In this document: one piece after another, positions 32,945-44,786 of the stretch
Numbering within the stretch: the first letter of the stretch is position 1
How the letters are laid out: each line of letters begins with the position of its first letter
NCBI RefSeq assembly: GCF_000003815.2
Contig: NC_049981.1
Location: 14,651,543-14,715,542, forward strand
Direction: 5' to 3'
Source of the DNA: Branchiostoma floridae
Lineage: Eukaryota > Chordata > Leptocardii > Amphioxiformes > Branchiostomatidae
DNA length: 64,000 nt
The notes under the pieces: model-generated
Databases searched by the model: none
Seen by the model: only the letters and a program-made list of their open reading frames with translations
What the model was told of the DNA's origin: nothing
Position numbers and translations under genes: made by a program

Positions 32945-35900
32945 TCATTGGAAAGACCAGGGAAGATCAGCATCCATCACTTCTGTAGAGTTGCCCTTCT
33001 TGCAGATTGCTGTGGATTAGAAACAGTATAGCTATTACAAAAAATGATAAATGTATGGAGAGCACCGTATGATATTTTGCTCCATATCATAAATCCAAAA
33101 TGAATTGTTTCTATGAATAACATCCGCACCGCGCATTGGTGTCCATGTCATATTTTTCTATCGCCATGCGGTCTGGTGTTCAGATGTTAATTTATGAGCG
33201 GGTGAACAGTTGAGCAAAAGGCCAAAGTTCTCAAAGCTTAAAGTGAAAGCAAAGTAATGTCAATAGAAACGTATTAAAGGGTGTTTGTTTTCCATGTTCT
33301 GTGCGCTTCGTTTTATTTTTTTAAACTTCGTCATAACTTATATGGAAGAAATGCGGCATTTTTATATTTTCTTATATCCTTTTGTTCTATTTTTACACAT
33401 GTTTGCATCTGTTGCAACATGAGGACAAAGTATTGGCTTTCTCTGTGCAGCATAACGTAAGGAAAAATGCGCTGAGCCAAAACAAGCTTTTCTTCTTTAC
33501 ATCTCTGAACCATTTTAAGTAGCCAGTTCGAGAGAACTGTTTAGTCTGAGATACTAGTATTGTTTTGATAACTTGTTTGTAGGTCTTACTTTGGTCCATA
33601 TGATCGTGTTTCTCCACGTATGGACTCCTGGTGAAACAGTTGACCAAAGCCTTGTCACATTCACATAGAGTCCTTTTGCACGTTCCCTTCTGGTCACCTG
33701 CAGACAAACAACAAATCCAGATGCCTTTGTGAGTGAGTTATTGTTCTATTCATCATTATATTTCAGCCATACCATAGGTATGGTGAAATATATTGTATTC
33801 GTAATGTTTCTTTCTTTCTTCTTTCTTTCTTTCTCCTGTCAAATCTTCGGAACACGGTATCTCCGTTGTTCCTGAACCGATTGACTTGAAATTTGACACA
33901 AGGGTAGAGTGGGTCAATATCCCCAGACGTTTTTTTCATTTTTTTCATATCTACCTTTAAAATGATTTTATTAAGGTTTTTTGGTCATCTTAAGACCAAA
34001 ACTGTATATTTGGGCCCCCTGTACCCTGGTATTATAACCGAATGAGCTGAAATTTGTCACAGATGTGCTTTGATAATTCCCCCATACAAATTCAATACCA
34101 CTTTTGGTGTACAGTATAACGAAATGCTTATTTTTGCGATTTTTTGGTCATTTTTTGACCAAAAAAGGACACTTTTGGCTCCTGTACCTTGGTTTTAGAA
34201 CCGGATGACCTGAAATTTAGTATAGGAGTGCCCTAGACATATGCGCACATGGATTCATTAACAGTTGAGGCATACAGTACAACAAAATGCTTAATTTTAC
34301 GATTATTTGGCCATTTTATGACCAAAAAGTACACTTTTGGCTCTTGTGCTCTGGTTTTAAAACCAAATGACCTAAATTTTGGTAAAATGGTGCACCAGAT
34401 ATTCATTCAAATGACACATGTATAATTTTTGTCATAGACTACGTCAAAATGATAGATTTGGGGATTTTTTTTCCAATAGCCACAGGGGTCAATGACCTTA
34501 AGGTCGTTGACCCCAGCTGCAGATTGCACCTTCTGGCATATATGTCTATTTAATCTAATTAGATAGGTAACCAATCACTTAGCCTGAATCTATATCCTAA
34601 AGAGGGGGGGGGGAGGGTGACAGCCAATCAGCGAGTCCGGTGTTATCTGGAAGAGTCCATTCTTACACGGAGGGGTTCATTTTTTTTAAAATTCATCCTC
34701 GGACTGGTGAAGTCTTTCAGTGGGTGTATTTTTGGACAGGTCTATTTTGCAGTTTTACAGAAGGTGTGCTGGAAGAGTCTATTCTCGCACGGAGGGGGGA
34801 TTTTTTTAAATTCATATTTTGGACTTTGGTGACTTCTAGTTTGTCAAAGTCTTTCAGCAGGGTTATTTTGGACTGGTCTAATTTGCAATTTTAAATGGGT
34901 GTGCTGGAAGAGTCCATTCTTGCATGGAGGGGGGATTTTTTAAAAATCTATTGGCTTTTTTTTAAATCCATTTTTGGGACTTCAGTGATTATGTCAAAGT
35001 CCTATTTTAGCGGATGTATTTTTGGACTGCTCTACTTTACATGGAAGAATCCATTTTTTGCACACGGAAGGGGGATTTTTTCAAATTCAGTTTGGACGGG
35101 TGGTGATGATTCAAAATTCAATTTTTAGTGGAAGTGTTTTTAGACTGGTCTATTATACCTTTTCATGCACTGGGACCTTTTTTGCTGAATTCAATTTTGG
35201 ATTTGGTTTCTTATTCAAAAGGCCAAGGTTTCAGTGGGAGTATTTCTGGACTGGTCTATTGTGCAAATTCACATAGGGTGCACTGGAGTCCATTCTTGAA
35301 GTTGAACGGGGGAATTTTGTAAGATTCATTTTTGGGTTAAACCGCCATTAGTAAAAGTGATTTTTCAAATGGGTGATGCACGTTCCCTTCTGGTCACCTG
35401 CAGACAAACAACAAATCCAGATGCCTTTGTGAGTGAGTTATTATTCTATTCATCATTTTGAATTTCTCCTTAAGCTTAACCAAGCCGTTCTGTCGATTCA
35501 TTCTCCCGTCTGCTTGTGGGAACAACTTTGGATCCGGGCCATGTCAACGCTAGTCTCCGGTTAACCCACCGTCCGCTTCACATCCTGTCAGTGTTTATTA
35601 TTCTATAGATCCAAATAGCTACAGACACACACCAAGACAAACACATAGACAAAAAAATATCTCCATTTTCACGGAGGTAAAAGTATATAACTTGATCATT
35701 CCTTCAGAATGATGCCATTTTCCTAACATTTTCGCAAACACTACAAGAAGTGAATGATTTAAAAAAAAGAGTAAAGTGTATATCTATGGCGTTCTCATTG
35801 CTTAAGACTGAGCTTTCTTAGACTAATCATTTAATGTCAAGGTAAATATCAGAAAAGAATGGCAATGCTGTGATTGAAATTTCCTACATATCACGTAACT

Positions 35901-37551
35901 TTTGTTACCACCAATGGTACCATTCTTTCAACTGTGACCTGAACATGTATGACCCCTAGCGATATCAGCATGAACTGCCTTGCTTTAAAAGAGGGTCCTA
36001 TTTCTGGATACATTGCATGTAACTTACCGCACGTGACGGTTTTGCCATCGATGGTGTACTTGTAGGACGTGACGTATTGCTTGAACGTCCACTTGCATGG
36101 AGGTTTTCCAAGGTCTTCGTAACAAAAGTCATGCGTTCGACAGCAACTAATGAAAAAGAAAATTCATGTAGACCGGACCTAACAAAGTACGCTTGCACAA
36201 TTTACACGTTGTCATAGTGATTAATTATTTATTCATTCGTTTATCATTGTTATTCAATTTATTCAGTAATGATCATATCTAGCCCTTACCCATCCATGGT
36301 GCCCCGCGTTTCCCCAGCAGGCAATGGGATCCGTGAATAGGTCCAGAATTAGTAAGTCAAACTATTTACAAATGTTGGACCTTCAACTTTGAACTCACTC
36401 ATGTGCAGTTTAAATCGTTACCAATCTTATTTCCCCCACCTGTCTGTATCGTCCACCGCGGGGCCCTGGCCGCCCTTACCACACCAGCAGCCGTAGTTCC
36501 AGTACTTCCATGGAGGTCTGCCCGTCACCTTGGTGATCATGACGCCGAGCTGCGTCACTGCCTTAGGCATGGCATCCACGTGACCACAGAGGGCAATAGT
36601 CGTGAGGCAAAATAGGGGAAGAAGTTGAACCTTTAGAGGGAAGAAAAGAAAGTAATACTTACATCGATGTAACCTACATGTATTACCATACCTCGGTTTC
36701 CTGTCTGAATATCTGAATAATATGAGGTCATATGATTTTGAGATCTAGAGTTGACATTTTTAGATCGCCGTGTGAGAAACTTCTCATCGGACAATTCAAG
36801 ACTTACATAGATGTTTTTGGAAAATACCAAAAAAATATTTGGAAAATAGAGGAAATTTCATGTCTTGTAAGCTTTGAACCAAACCTACGTATGTGCATGT
36901 GCACCGCTAGTATACAGGTGACATGTCAAGATCATAAATGATCAAACGCGCTATATCTTCCCCTGTCAACCTTCGTGGGAACTGCAGAAACCTAGTGGAC
37001 TCCTGAAATCGAAACGAGGAAGTTCCGCAAAATCAAAAATAAATGTGGCTGCTGTTTTTTGAATGACGCAGTGAATCCGCTCATGTTATAATTAGCATTA
37101 TTCATTCCGAGTACACGCGAAGAAATATCGACAAGTTCGACCACCTTTAATTACAACTTACTAACGTTGTATTACTATCAGGGAAAGCGTTCGCTAAAGG
37201 CGGAATAAATGACTGAATTGCAATCACGGTAGTTCCTGTTCTCACATACATTGCGTTCTTCGATCTGAACTGTATGAACGAGTGAATTTCTCCTTTCTAT
37301 TAGGAATACAATACAATTTGATTTCTACAAAACGTGTCACCGATGCGCAGACATGATATCGCAGAAAAAAAGGTATAAAAGTTATCAACAGTCAAGTTCG
37401 TGTGCCAACACGACATGCACGTACGATCGCCATATCCCCATGACACTTTGACGTCAAATCTAAAGAAAAGCCTGTGACACATCGCAACAACAACAGTAGG
37501 TCACTTTCAAACTATTCTTTGGCCTCGTGTACGAATGTCAAATCTTACCAT
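32945..37551 (-). CDS. Secreted phospholipase A2, group I-like (PLA2-B), 161 aa
   Basis: Minus-strand exons 37549-37551 (ATG only), 36440-36630, 36028-36146, 33590-33697 and 32945-33009 join in phase (0,2,1,1). Residues 1-20 form the signal peptide. The calcium loop is YGCWCGKGGQG (47-57), the catalytic pair is His70-Asp71 in CCRTHDFCY, and CECD near 116-119 supplies the second catalytic Asp. sPLA2s hydrolyse the sn-2 ester of phospholipids outside the cell using Ca2+. The cysteine pattern is that of the group I fold. The single-codon first exon (ATG|GTAAGA) and the last exon (starting ..ICKKGN) are the weakest parts; the latter is supported by the parallel VCK exon in the neighbouring paralogue. 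An alternative last-exon acceptor 12 nt further in would give a short tail ending in Cys. Signal and calcium-loop coding are in one exon here but split by an intron in the paralogue. Confidence 0.82.
33677..33757. repeat. 81-bp direct repeat, copy A (includes PLA2-B exon 4 acceptor)
   Basis: Identical except for one base to 35377-35457, exactly 1,700 bp away. It contains the last intron bases, the AG acceptor and the first 21 nt of PLA2-B exon 4. Confidence 0.95.
33840..34500. repeat. About four tandem ~160-bp diverged repeats
   Basis: The block 'aaccgaatgagctgaaattt' and variants recur near 33872, 34033, 34192 and 34350, each followed by a self-complementary ttggtcattttttgaccaaa. It lies within the 1.7-kb segment between the 81-bp direct repeats in the PLA2-B intron. 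Confidence 0.8.
34640..35340. repeat. Degenerate ~125-135-bp tandem repeat
   Basis: ggaagagtccattcttgcac and variants recur near 34650, 34772, 34907 and 35043, with a partial one near 35285. Each is followed by a G-run, a T-run and a 'tttttggactggtctattt' block. The open frames here are by-products of the repeat. It is intronic in PLA2-B. Confidence 0.8.
35377..35457. repeat. 81-bp direct repeat, copy B (decoy PLA2-B acceptor)
   Basis: Second copy of the exon 4 acceptor region, met first by the minus-strand transcript. Splicing here would add 21 nt of true exon then run into the intron and reach TAA after about 9 more codons. Confidence 0.9.
35600..35683 (+). repeat. 3'-end remnant of the CTAGAG repeat family
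   Basis: Contains gacacacaccaagacaaaca then atctccattttcacggaggt, the microsatellite and terminal hairpin typical of the family's 3' end. Confidence 0.65.
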
Positions 37552-37876
37552 TCTGAGATAGTTTAGCGTCGTGGTTTCCCCGTCCGAATCCCCTAGCTTG
37601 TTCCTGAATTGTGCGTAGAGTGGTCAAAATTGCGGAACAGGTAGTTTGCATACTGTACTTCCTCTTGGACACTCAAAGACAGAATTTGTCATGCACCGTT
37701 TCTCTTTTGTTTTCTTACTCTTGAAAAGAGGAACGAGCATATCAATCACTGTAATGAGAGGGTGGCTACGTCTACGTATTCGTGAAATCTGACACCTTTC
37801 AGGTAGCGCCCTCTTCCTATGACTTTCTAACGTTACAGGTAACATGATTGTGAATATATTCGCCAACAGGATGTTC

Positions 37877-38205
37877 CATGTGCCGTTTGTTATCTTCGCC
37901 AAGAAGGTTATGTTTTTGTCAGCGGTCGTCTCTCTCTCTCTGTATGTATCTGTCTGAGTACACACGCATACTCGATAATAGATGTATCGTCTCGATATTT
38001 ATTGTGTGTCTTTGAGAGACCTTGAAATGTTTACATTTTGGGACCCCTACTAAGCAACTTTGTATTGTACTGCAATGAAATTTCCGGTTTTGATATCTCA
38101 AGTCATGGTTACGCTAGGGTTAGCATTTTTGGTTGGTAGATACCTTCTGTAGTTGGGAAAAAGTTACATAAGTTTGGCTCTCCAGCACTTGCCGTCTAGT
38201 CATGC
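37877..38205 (-). repeat. Inverted, diverged copy of the CTAGAG-type repeat (CTTCGCCAAGAAGG end)
   Basis: Starts with the inverse of a terminal hairpin (atcttcgccaagaaggttat), then a CT/GT microsatellite, then blocks matching the inverted copy near 46170-46320 (aacttccggttttgctatct-like and ttacataagtttggctc). It lies between the two PLA2 genes. Confidence 0.65.
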
Positions 38206-38648
38206 TCACCAGCACGTATAGGAGATCTCACCAAGTGCAATCATGTGACGTGAGTAGACACAATGTAGTAAGAAATGGCTTGATTATGAAATGAAGACAC
38301 GAAACAACCATACACTTGTAATCTTGTTTTATGTATAACGTTATATATCTAAATGAAATATGATAATAATCATATGATGAGGTAGTCATTACAACTGCGC
38401 AATTGAATAGCTTAGGTTAATACTGTTGATTTATTTACAGATAGTTTATTTGTGAACACAAGAGTAGGTCGTCACTTATGTTGGATAGTTAAACATGGAA
38501 GTTGCACGGAATCTTTAATTTGTAATTATATATATCACGTGATCATAACAATATTTGCGGTGAATGATCCATGAAACTGTGACTCCAGGTCTGATCGACC
38601 AATATGGTGACGTCACCTGCTAACGCCCGAGGGGTCATATAAGGTCGT

Positions 38649-41600
38649 TCACCCCCGAAGCATCTGATGAATCCAGTCCTTCCAGCCTTTTTGCTCCGGT
38701 TCCACATCACTCTCTGCATTCTCAGCCTCTCCGCTGTCTTTGCAAACATCTGTAAATTAGAAATTTAGAAAAATGACGTCATTATACATTGATAAATTTA
38801 TGTGACGTACCAACCCTGTTTTAGTGTGTGTTCAGTACGTGTGGGAGTACTAACCCTGTTTCATATCTATGTGCCGGTACATGTGGTACTTACCCTGGTT
38901 CATGTGGTTATGTGCCGGTACGGTGTGGAAGTACGTACCAACCCTGGTTCGTGTGGTTATGTGCCGGTACGTGTGAGAGTACTAACCCTGGTCCATATGG
39001 TTATGTGCCGGTACGTGCGTGTGGGAGAACCCTGTTTCATATCTATGTGCCGGTACATGTGGGAGTACTAACCCTGTTTCATATCTATGTGCCGGTACAT
39101 GTGAGAGTACTAACCCTGGTTCATATCTATGTGCCGGTACATGTGGGAGTACTAACCCTGTTTCATATCTATGTGCCGGTACATGTGGGAGTACTAACCC
39201 TGTTTCATATCTATGTGCCGGTACATGTGGGAGTACTAACCCTGTTTCATATCTATGTGCCGGTACATGTGAGAGTACTAGCCCTGTTTCATATCTATGT
39301 GCCGGTACATGTGAGAGTACTAACCCTGGTTCGTGTGGTTATGTGCTGGCACGTGTGGGAGTACTAACCCAGGTTCATGTGGTTACGTGCCGGTACGTGT
39401 GGGAGTACTAACCCTGGTTCATGTGGTTATGTGCCGGTACGTGTGAGAGTACTAATCCTGGTTCATGTGGTTATGTGCTGGCACGTGTGGGAGTACTAAC
39501 CCAGGTTCATGTGGTTACGTGCCGGTACGTGTGGGAGTACTAACCCTGTTTCATGTGGTTATGTGCCGGTACGTGTGAGAGTACTAATCCTGGTTCATGT
39601 GGTTATGTGCCGGTACGTGTGAGAGTACTAATCCTGGTTCATGTGGTTATGTGCCGGTACGTGTGGGAGTACTAACCCTGGTTCATGTGGTTATGTGCCG
39701 GTACGTAGGTGCTCCGGGACAGACAGGTGGCCAGGCCCTTGTCACACTCACACAGGGACCGCTTGCAGGACCCGGACTCGTTCACTTGAGGGTAAGGCAG
39801 AAATTTCTTACTAGTATTCGTTTTCTAAACAAACTTTGCAGGCTGAAACATCATGAGTTGCGTTGCAATTTACAAAAGTCACAGCCATTAGTAACATGTC
39901 ATCATTTCAGCATTATGAGTATGATTTTACAGAAATGTTACATAAATGACAACAATGCTCATTAAAATCAGTACAAGGCTAGCGATTCACCAACATTCCT
40001 ATCCCTAAATAAACAAAAGAAAGCCTACTACTTTTGGTTAATTTGCACTGATAATCGCATTTCTAGGACAAGTATAAGGTTGATATTTGGATGTACAATC
40101 GAATCCGTTTGCTATTTTAAGACTCATATCGTACGATCATCGGATGAATGTGACTTGGCCCGTAAGACACTTGGAGAACACTTACAACAGGTGACGTTTC
40201 GACCCTGGATGTTGAACTGGTAGGGCACGAGGTACGTTTCTGCGTCTCCCCATTTACAGGGTGGGAGGTCCAGGGCGTCGTAACAGTGGTCATGAGTACG
40301 GCAGCAACTAATGCAGTGGGCCATATATAAAAGATAACTGTCAAATCTCTGCCCTGGATATCGATAGTACACAAGACATTCATTCCATAGTTGCTTCACT
40401 TAAAGGTGAACGACTGGAAAGAAAAGAGTAACTCACAAGTCGGTTTCGTCCACGGGCGCCCCCTGTCCCCCGGGGCCGCACCAGCACCCGTAGTCCCAGT
40501 AGGCCCATGGTTCCCGTCCAGTTACCTGGCGTATGGACACAAACGTATGAAAATATATGCAAATTAGGCATCGGGGGCAAAAAGCTGATTAGCGTCTATA
40601 CATGCATTAAGAATGGTCTAGACAAGAACTGTTTAGTAGCCTTCATCTTTGATACCTGTGATACATCTTATTACGCAAGCACGATTTAAACAGTCAACCA
40701 TGAAGACAGCTGTGATATAACGTTCAATGATGATGAAACGATGGAATATAGCCGCAGCATGTACGTATTCGTATGTGTTTCATATAAAAGTGTCCACTAC
40801 GTTAGCTAATCTACATTAAACAATATTAATAGTCAAAGAAGGAACGGTGGTAGACAGGCCTAGGGAAACAGGCGGACGAGAATGGATGATAAGCTCCTCC
40901 TACCTTGACTATCATGTCCCCTAGTTGCTCCAGGAGACGGGGTGTGGCCGCCGCCCAGCAACCGGTGAAGGTCAGGACGAACAGACACACCACCCGCGGC
41001 TGGAACGGGGTGCGTGTTAAAGAATATGATCAACAACAACAACAACAACACCAAAGACAACAAATAGGTTACTGAAAGGTCGAACTTTAAGGGTCATTGG
41101 AATCTGGATTGTCTTTACTGAGGTTTGAAGCGACAGTCCCCCTCCCCTCCCGGGGTAGATAGCTATAGATGATGAGGATGAGGATACGTCCCCGGTGTTA
41201 GTCTCTATCAGACTCCTTGGGTTGCTGGATAGTGGCAAATTAGACAAATAGCCTGGCTGATTTGGGCACAGCGTGGCATCATTCTTACCAAACCAAACCC
41301 CAAGGAGTCTGGTAGAGACTATTCTTGCATATAGTATGGCGAGGAAGTATCGCTTTTAGGGGCCCGGTAATAGGTTTAGGATACTGGAAAATTGACAGTA
41401 TTTTGGAGAAAGTCTTGGATGTGTCGAACACATGTTTTGTAGTGAGAAAAGTTACTATAGCTAAAACTGTCAGTTTTGCGTAGCCTTGCTAAAAATCGTT
41501 CGGCGAATGTGACTCCACCTTAGATTAATACCCTAGTGTTAGACTGCTAGGCTCCTATCGGAAAAATGTAAAATCTATTCCATAAAGCTCCTGTCCATTT

Positions 41601-42913
41601 AATTTAGACATCTAAATCTATGTCCCAATGAATTTAAGAAAGGGTGCTAAGAAAGCTAAGAACGAACCTTTGTTGATGTGACTACAGAATGCATGCAAAA
41701 TATCTACTAACAGCTCATGCGTTTGCTAAGATCAGATGTCTCGATCCTCTAGTTAAGAATTTAGGTCAACCGTGTGTGCTCACAGGGTGTGCCTCCTTAC
41801 AAAACCAACTTTTTGTGTTATAAGAGGTCCGAGCGGCAAATGTTTGCAGGTTGCGCATGTGTGAACAACTGTCAACAATGTTGCCATCAATGTGTCAAAA
41901 TAGTCTTAAATGTTAATCATATACAATGTTACTATTAGTTCGTTATTGAAGTATAAAGCTTGTAATACTTTAAGCATGCCCATAACTTTCTTCTCAACAC
42001 ACGCGTCATCGTAGACATAGCATTTTTGGGATTTAATTCAAGATTTTGATTTGCATTTGTTGTGCTGTAAAGCTCTTCATTTCTACAATGGACGGACAAT
42101 GTGCAGTATATAATGATGAGGATATAGATTGATTCTTGTGGAATATCTTATATCTTATTTCGATATTCAACTTTCATCTATTCATCTTATTTCGTTTTAC
42201 ATTTTGCCCGCTCCGTGTGACTATATTTCAAAAACGTTCGGAAATTTTGTTTCTTGATTCCCATATGCAATCTTCCCCCCAAATGATGATCCTTCCTGAA
42301 TTATTGATAGGTCTTCTATCATCTGCTACAAAACTGTTCGTGATCTGCCATACATTATTCACACAGACGCCTTTGTTGTCGTTACCTAGGTACGTTTAGG
42401 TACCTAAAGGTAAGTCTGACATTATACACCACTACATTTGGACAAAAAGGTTTCTGTTCATCTTGTTGTATACAATTTAAGATCATAGTTAAGTAGTTCT
42501 AGGTGTTTTAGAGTACAAATCTACGGTACATTCCGATTTCGCAGTCAACTACGACAGCTGTCAGTATACATAACTTCTAATTCAAGGACAGCTAGGACAA
42601 AATGGCGTCCACTTTCTCAAGCACTGAAGCAGAAATAGTTGTGCGACAAGCAGACTTCAGGATTCAAGTGCTTCAAACAAAACTTCATGCATAACCATGA
42701 GCATTATATGTGATATTTGCAAGGTCTGAAGGGAAAAACTGATTTTTTTTTTGTTCCCTCAGACCATTGTTTGACACTTTCCGAAGTCACGCAAACGACA
42801 AGACGGCCAATAGAGCATGAAGCCTTCCTATGCCCAACGCTTGGATCTGAAGCCGAAAGTCGAAATGTTGAAGGAATCAATTCCAAACGTTTCCTTGTTC
42901 CACGTACCTTCAT
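38649..42913 (-). CDS. Secreted phospholipase A2, group I-like (PLA2-A), 173 aa
   Basis: Minus-strand exons 42908-42913 (Met-Lys), 40904-40999, 40437-40525, 40186-40307, 39677-39784 and 38649-38749 join in phase (0,0,2,1,1) to a full frame of 522 nt. Residues 1-20 are a signal peptide (PRVVCLFVLTFTGCWAAA after Met-Lys). The calcium loop is YGCWCGPGGQG (46-56), the catalytic dyad His69-Asp70 in CCRTHDHCY, and Asp119 in CECD. The C-terminal exon adds a 33-residue acidic tail (DVCKDSGEAENAES...) longer than in pancreatic-type enzymes. The exon pattern matches PLA2-B, including a 108-nt fourth coding block, so the two are tandem duplicates. The end of exon 5 (YVPAHNHMNQ) and its GTTAGT donor lie inside the 42-44-bp minisatellite. 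Role: extracellular Ca2+-dependent phospholipid hydrolysis. The physiological site cannot be told. Confidence 0.85.
38828..39710 (-). repeat. 42/44-bp minisatellite built from the PLA2-A exon 5/intron 5 boundary
   Basis: About 20 units. The exon-proximal unit encodes YVPAHNHMNQG and the GTTAGT splice donor on the minus strand; the same text repeats into the intron. Two unit types occur: 42 bp (with ttcatatctatg, plus-strand sense) and 44 bp (with ttcatgtggttatg). The long plus-strand open frames over it are by-products of the 42-bp type being a multiple of three. Confidence 0.95.
41199..41322. mobile_element. Small inverted-repeat element in PLA2-A intron 1
   Basis: agtctctatcagactccttg and its near complement caaggagtctggtagagact are separated by about 85 bp. 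No target duplication was identified. Confidence 0.5.
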
Positions 42914-42974
42914 TGTCACTACAGACGCTGTGCCTAGGAGGGGGGGTATACGTAGTTAGAAGGTTTGCCCTCAG

Positions 42975-42981
42975 CTTATAG
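42975..42981 (-). promoter_or_regulatory. Possible TATA-like element of PLA2-A
   Basis: CTATAAG on the minus strand about 62 bp upstream of the PLA2-A ATG, which would allow a TSS roughly 30 bp upstream of the start codon. Weak, position-based evidence only. Confidence 0.22.
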
Positions 42982-44786
42982 GAAAGGTGTTCGGCATCCC
43001 ATTATCCGCGAAGTCGTTTGCATATCGTAAAAGGTCACTGACAAGTGTTTTTACGCAACCGGGAGAGTCCATTATGTATAGGTAAGTGAGGACAACCGCA
43101 ATGTGTTGTAAATTTTAGATTAACGAGCTGATTCAAAACATTTGCGCCTTAAATCACAGGAATGCATATTTTTCAATAAAGCTGTAAATTCAGTATCCTT
43201 CGACTGAATCATATTATATACACACTACTAGTAGGTAAACATGCATATCACCCTCTAAGAATGTGCACGCACAAAGAAGGTACAGTATACTCATAAAACC
43301 AGAATGTTGTCCAAAAGATTATTGGCACTCAATGTTCCATACAAAAGGATGATTATATGCTATGCACAATACATCTAGCCTACAGAAATGCACTGCCATT
43401 TCCACCTACCTCTCACCAAAAGGTATACTAAGTAGTCTGTGCAAACGATCTCTCGCCGTTTACTAGGGTGTAGTGACCAAAAGAATACCTAGGGGGCGCT
43501 GTTTAATGGTTTGTCTTACTATCTTCAGCCATATCATCAGACGAACACCGTGATAGTCACACGGTCGTTTTCTTTTAGGGACGTCCAATCTCTGGCTAAA
43601 AGTCAAACTCGTATTAATATTCATATCATTTTACCTTATCCATTGAAGAAGTTCACACCAAGTTTGTTCTTTAAACATAGACTTATGGGTGCAAATCGTT
43701 GATGTCTTTGATAAGCGAGAGTTTTGATCTCACGCTCTCTGGCTCTGCCTTTTTTTTAAAAATCTCAATGCTTCCTCATCTCAGGATAGCTAACCGAACA
43801 TCGCTAACAGTGTATTTAGTGCTTATCCATCCCATGTTTAGTACGGGTCCTTTTAGGTACGTCACTTTTTTTATAGCTACTGTGAAGAAACTACTATTAA
43901 ATTCCAAGTGATGTTGTGACAGACTAAGCTCACACAATACCGTTCCTTCGGTCACAAGAAAGTAAAACGACCTAATACTCACCACTTGAGTTCGCAGCAT
44001 GGTAGAGCACAGGAACCCAAATATTCAGCAATAAGGCTGCCAACCTGGGCTATGTGACTCACGCAGATGTCTGAAGTCCGGTGTATTTGTGAAACAAATT
44101 TGCACAACCCGTAGGAACGAACGACTTATGTGCGTAGGGATGCGTTTGTGAATGGCGCAGAACACAATAAACAAAATAGTTCTAAACACGTATTGAGAAA
44201 CACGATGTAAAAGCAACAACATGAAAAAAGGAACGCCACACAAGCACGTTTACCTTGAAATAATTTCTTTTTTTCTGACTTCCTTTGCCATGGTTGTTCT
44301 TTACCTATACCTTTATCACCTGCACGGTGAACATCTGTATATTCACACAATTCTTTATATTGGGCTGGGTCCCTGGATTCACCGGTTCAAACTATGGGTC
44401 ATTATCCTTTCATTGTGCCACGTTTTCATGTAAAAAACAAACAATGTCAGGGGTCAGTTCGGTGAAAAGTATTGAGGGAAACAGGTTTTTACGTCAGGGA
44501 AAGTCCATTTTGTGGAAGTTAGGAAAGTTGCAATAAACGCTGAATCAAAACGTGGACTAGTACTTTTATATAAACGGATTAAGAACATGCTACATTATTC
44601 AGCTATTTGTACTGATACAGATGGCAAAAAGATAATGTCAGGAAAACAACATGCTACCACATTAGGATCCGTTTTCCGATATTTTTTATTTTTACATTTT
44701 TGCATATACTTGCTAACTGTACAGCTCCTTTGTACCATTAACAGCATAGGCAAGTTTTTTTGTTTGGAAATGAATGAAAGTCAATC
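42982..44786. other. Intergenic between divergent PLA2-A and sulfotransferase genes
   Basis: No gene seen. The open frames of up to 118 codons (44512-44868) lack any domain or splice context, and the longest runs into a MITE. No recognised repeat outside that MITE. Confidence 0.5.

Noticed and set aside
34617..35322. Several 64-84-codon plus-strand frames
   Set aside because: They follow the degenerate ~130-bp tandem repeat, share no stable frame between units and lie in the PLA2-B intron.
38802..39965. Plus-strand open frames of 89-179 codons with repeating VPVHVGVLTLFHIY-type text
   Set aside because: They are by-products of the 42/44-bp minisatellite on the opposite strand of PLA2-A; the periodicity follows the DNA unit and there is no start context, splice support or family.
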